DNA of 64,000 nt, taken from positions 310,001-374,000 of the forward strand of contig CAIWCD010000013.1 in NCBI GenBank assembly GCA_903911145.1. Direction: 5' to 3'. Source of the stretch: an uncultured delta proteobacterium. GTDB lineage: Bacteria; Myxococcota; Myxococcia; Myxococcales; 40CM-4-68-19. Positions within the stretch are counted from its first letter, which is position 1. Each line of letters starts with the position of its first letter. The notes beneath the pieces are model-generated. The model saw only the letters and a list, made by a program, of their open reading frames with translations, was not told the origin of the DNA and did not search any database. A program made the position numbers and the translations under genes. Below are positions 59,398 through 64,000 of this stretch, piece by piece.

Positions 59398-60225
59398 ATG
59401 ATCGGGCGTGTCTCTCTGTTCCTCCTGCTGGCGCTGCTTGCTGTCGCGCGGCCGATACACGCCGCGACCGCGCTGGACGGGGAGTTCGACGCGATCGTCT
59501 CGACAACAACACAGCAGAACCATGTTGACGCGCGCGCGCGGATGCTGCGCTGGATCGAAGCACATCAGGGAGATCCACAGTGTGCGCGCGGCCTGCTCTG
59601 GATCGCAGTGCTGGAGCGCGGCGATGGCCGAGGAGAAGCGGCGCGGCCACTGCTTGAGCGCATCCTGCGCGAAGTTCCGGATACGGAGTGGGCGCTGAAT
59701 GCGGAGAGGCAGCTCGCCGATCTCGACCTCGATATCCATCAATATCGTCGAGCTATCGAGACATATGATCGTCTGGCCGCCCTGCCCTCGCCGTACTGGC
59801 ATTACATCGGCAAGACCGCCGGGGACGATGCGCGCAGCCAGCGGGCGCGTTTCTATTCCTTCATCGCGATCGTCGCGGCGCTCCATCTCATCGCGGCGAC
59901 GCGCATCGCGCGAATGGGTCTGCGCGCGCTCTGGCCGCTACCGAATGAACTCGCTTATCCATTGCCTGCGCTGCTGGTGATTCTCGTCGCCGCCGCGGAG
60001 CAGGAGCCGGCGGAAGCGCGCGGGGTGATCACGCTTTCGCTCGGCGCAATCGCGCTGCTCTGGATCAATGGCGCGTGGCTTCGCGCGCATCCTCCTCGAG
60101 GGCCCGCGCGAACAGGCCAGGCGCTTCTCGGCGTGCTGCAGGCCTGCGGCCTCTTCTTCTGCGCCATCATTTCGAGCGGGCTCTGGGAAAAGCTCGTCGA
60201 TACCTGGCAGATGGGAGCTGATTAA
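59398..60225 (+). CDS. TPR membrane protein
   Basis: 275 residues: signal peptide or anchor (RVSLFLLLALLAVARPIHAA), then TPR-like helical repeats (AARPLLERILREVPDTEW; RQLADLDLDIHQYRRAIETY), then four C-terminal hydrophobic helices. The repeats should face the periplasm. No family name applies. It converges with the DODA gene; the two stop codons overlap by four bases. Codons such as TAT and ATA are more frequent than in most neighbours. Confidence 0.68.
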   Translation: MIGRVSLFLLLALLAVARPIHAATALDGEFDAIVSTTTQQNHVDARARMLRWIEAHQGDPQCARGLLWIAVLERGDGRGEAARPLLERILREVPDTEWALNAERQLADLDLDIHQYRRAIETYDRLAALPSPYWHYIGKTAGDDARSQRARFYSFIAIVAALHLIAATRIARMGLRALWPLPNELAYPLPALLVILVAAAEQEPAEARGVITLSLGAIALLWINGAWLRAHPPRGPARTGQALLGVLQACGLFFCAIISSGLWEKLVDTWQMGAD

Positions 60226-61034
60226 TCATCCCCTCCGGGTGCCCAGAGCGCTGCGCGCATCGAGAGCGAGCCGAAATCGAATCCTTGAATCGGATATCGC
60301 GCGATATCCTTCTCGTCGGTCGCCCCATAGCTATAGAGCAGCGGAAGGTAATGGTCGGCCGACGGGTGTGCGAGGCGACCATCGGGCGTCGAGAGCGCAC
60401 GCAGGAGGAACTTGTCGTCGCGCTGTTTGATGGCATTGGCGATATCGGAATCAAATCGAGAAGCCCATTCAGGCGTCGTCGTATCGCCGCGGTGCATGCT
60501 CTGGAACGCGTGCTTGAGGTTGTGCGTGATGTTGCCGCTGCCGAGGATGAGCACCCCCTCGTCGCGCAGCGAACGCAACTTGCGACCGAGCGCGAGATGC
60601 TCCGCGGGCTGCTTGAGCGAATCAATTGCGAGCTGCACGACCGGCACGTCCGCCCTGGGAAAGAGATGGCAGAGGACTGACCAGGTCCCGTGATCGAGGC
60701 CCCAGTCGGTGAGCAACTGCGCATCGGGGCCGAGTTCCTGCGCGACGTGGGCCGCGAGCGAGCGATCGCCAGGTGCCGGGTACTGCATCGCGTAGAGCTC
60801 GGGAGGAAAGCCGCCGAAGTCGTGAATCGTCTTCGGGCGCACGTCATCCGTCAGCGCCGTCTCCGCGATGAACCAGTGAGCCGAGATGGAGAGGATCGCG
60901 CGCGGCCGCGGCAGCTCTGCCGCCAATGAGATGAAAGCGCGACTCCAGCGATTGTCTTCGATGGCGTTCATCGGCGAGCCGTGGCCGAGAAAGAGAACGG
61001 GCTGGCGGAGCGGAGTCGAGGCTTGCGTCGTCAT
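60222..61034 (-). CDS. DODA-type extradiol dioxygenase family protein (LigB fold)
   Basis: 270 residues. Putative metal ligands are His in FLGHGSPMNA, His in SISAHWF, His in GSGNITHNL and SADHYLPLLY; TDWGLDHGTW is typical of the 4,5-DOPA dioxygenase (YgiD) group. Members open catechol rings or are oxidoreductases of unknown substrate. A perfect 18-bp palindrome GGATATCGCGCGATATCC (60292-60309) lies within the gene, encoding DIARYP. The ATG at 61034 is divergent from typA. The frequent TAT and ATC codons match the hcr genes more than typA. Confidence 0.88.
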   Translation of the reverse strand: MTTQASTPLRQPVLFLGHGSPMNAIEDNRWSRAFISLAAELPRPRAILSISAHWFIAETALTDDVRPKTIHDFGGFPPELYAMQYPAPGDRSLAAHVAQELGPDAQLLTDWGLDHGTWSVLCHLFPRADVPVVQLAIDSLKQPAEHLALGRKLRSLRDEGVLILGSGNITHNLKHAFQSMHRGDTTTPEWASRFDSDIANAIKQRDDKFLLRALSTPDGRLAHPSADHYLPLLYSYGATDEKDIARYPIQGFDFGSLSMRAALWAPGGDD

Positions 61035-61161
61035 GGCAGTTCAGATGCCTCGCTGCTCGGCCAGATGCGCTTCGCCAGCGCACGGATTGCGCCGGCGCGG
61101 CCGACGGGATATGAGCCGCGACCTTTCCGCAGTCCCCGCAGCAACGAGACGAAAGAGAACA

Positions 61162-63105
<1,944 letters not shown>

Positions 63106-63406
63106 CGACGCGGTGTCGTGACGCTCCCGGCGCCCGAGGCGGCGGGGAGCTCAGCGGCGAACACGCTCTGCTCGGCCCGGGGACGCGATCAGGATTTCGA
63201 GGCGTGGAGCGCGCCTTTTGCTCACGGAGCCGGGCGCTGGCGAAACCAGAGGCGCGATCGGAACGCCGTGCAGCGTGATGGGCTGAACGAAATGTTCGCC
63301 GTCCCGCTCCCGCCGCCTCCGGCGCCTCTTGCACGTCGACGAAGGCAGTGCGCTCGATCGTGAGGACCGGACGGAAGAGACGTCGCGCTGTTCAGTATGG
63401 ATGCGC
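63106..63406. other. Intergenic stretch without a gene
   Basis: About 300 bases between convergent typA and the hydrolase gene. Frames on both strands are short and Arg/Ser/Pro-rich without recognisable motifs. No hairpin with T tract was seen near either stop. Confidence 0.4.
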
Positions 63407-64000
63407 CTATAGCCCGAGCGACTTGATGAATCCGTCGAGCGGAACCGACCAGAGCTTCCCTCCGACGCGCAAAAGATCGTGGCCCTCGCCCGTCGAGATC
63501 GGCTCGGTCTCGATGAACTGGCCATGCCCGCCGCCGTCTTCGTAGGCCTTGAACCAGGCGCGCGGCATCTCCGCGCCCCAGTAGTGATCGTTGGGCGCAT
63601 AGAGCCAGATCGACGGCGGCGCGGACGATGCTTCCATCTGCAGATAGAGTTCGCTGAGCGCTTGCGGTTGGCAGCTGTGATCGGGCGAGGTGGCCGCATT
63701 CCCGCCTGCGCCGCCGGAAAAATTCACACAACCGATCACACCCGGCAGATGCTTCGCACACGCGTTGATCGCGGCGACTCCGCCCACCGATTGGCCTTCG
63801 ATGATGACGCTCTTCGGATCGGCCCACGGCTGCTTCGCGACCCAGGCGAGCGTGCTCACTGCAGCCTCAGCCCCAACGTCGGAGGTGCTGCGATAGTCAT
63901 ACTTTTGCGTGCAGAACTGGTTGCTCGGGCCTGAGTTGCTCTCCTGATCGGCGCCACCGTTCGCGCCATATCCGGGGCGAATTGGCGCGACGACAGCGAA
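63407..64000 (-). CDS. Alpha/beta-hydrolase, 5' end beyond the window
   Basis: The open frame enters from the right edge (FAVVAPIRPGYGANGG) and ends at 63407, giving 197 residues without the N-terminus. The nucleophile elbow GQSVGG, an aspartate in YAPNDHYWG and a His in GHDLLRVG could form the catalytic triad; GGNAATSPDHSCQP and CTQKYDYRS contain cysteines. It resembles dienelactone hydrolase or polyhydroxybutyrate-depolymerase-like esterases. The 5' end, and with it any signal peptide, is missing. Confidence 0.8.
   Translation of the reverse strand, partial: FAVVAPIRPGYGANGGADQESNSGPSNQFCTQKYDYRSTSDVGAEAAVSTLAWVAKQPWADPKSVIIEGQSVGGVAAINACAKHLPGVIGCVNFSGGAGGNAATSPDHSCQPQALSELYLQMEASSAPPSIWLYAPNDHYWGAEMPRAWFKAYEDGGGHGQFIETEPISTGEGHDLLRVGGKLWSVPLDGFIKSLGL

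Overview
This is a 64 kb window from a strongly GC-rich bacterial chromosome: third codon positions are mostly G or C and genes are packed with few gaps. The content suggests an uncultured or little-studied member of the Myxococcota (former Deltaproteobacteria). Pointers are an NtrC-type two-component pair, secD-secF-yajC next to tgt-queA, tandem pilT-like ATPase genes, VCBS/FG-GAP and TonB-like envelope proteins, a FliA-like sigma factor and a fadI-fadJ pair. That placement is inference from gene content. No rRNA, tRNA, CRISPR array, insertion sequence or prophage was seen.

Layout. 1-7.5 kb: a truncated PLP aminotransferase, a histidine kinase with its sigma-54 activator, recJ, and a YfhO-like membrane protein gene broken by two one-base frameshifts. 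7.5-16.1 kb: secF, secD, yajC, tgt and queA on the minus strand, diverging from queE, a phzF-like gene and folE2 on the plus strand. This groups protein export with queuosine/pterin synthesis. 16.1-20.7 kb: a FliA-like sigma factor apparently initiated at ATT, a phasin-like protein, polyphosphate kinase and an endonuclease/exonuclease/phosphatase protein. 20.7-28 kb: a small membrane protein, MoxR-like ATPase, RseP-type protease, NUDIX hydrolase, an unknown protein, folD, metF and a phosphatase lipoprotein. 28-42 kb: small envelope proteins, an OmpR-type two-component pair with an orphan rfbC, a VCBS protein, fadJ-fadI, a DUF971 protein, a TonB-like protein and a three-gene metallophosphatase/membrane/secreted-protein cassette.

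42-50 kb: a MacA-MacB-TolC-like export operon with two separate permease genes and a YIP1-like protein. 50-53.5 kb: two PilT-type ATPases and an unknown protein. 53.5-58.5 kb: a complete three-subunit molybdenum hydroxylase whose beta subunit has the extra [4Fe-4S] cysteine spacing of 4-hydroxybenzoyl-CoA reductase, followed by a zinc-ribbon protein and a VOC protein. 58.5-64 kb: a lipoprotein, a TPR membrane protein, a DODA-type dioxygenase, typA/bipA and a truncated alpha/beta-hydrolase.

The most unusual signal is not a gene. A degenerate 15-bp unit, roughly RTTGGCACTCAAACC with an inner TTGG-N4-CCAA-like dyad, occurs at least 14 times on both strands. Copies sit between genes, across stop codons, as the whole spacer between rseP and the MoxR gene, and in frame inside folE2, rseP and the macA-like gene, where they encode VGTPx/VGTQx pentapeptides. 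A second AT-rich repeat lies just upstream of secF and fadJ. Other structures of note are a perfect hairpin covering the ribosome binding site of a 79-residue membrane protein, and a 13-bp inverted repeat enclosing two more hairpins at 42.3 kb.
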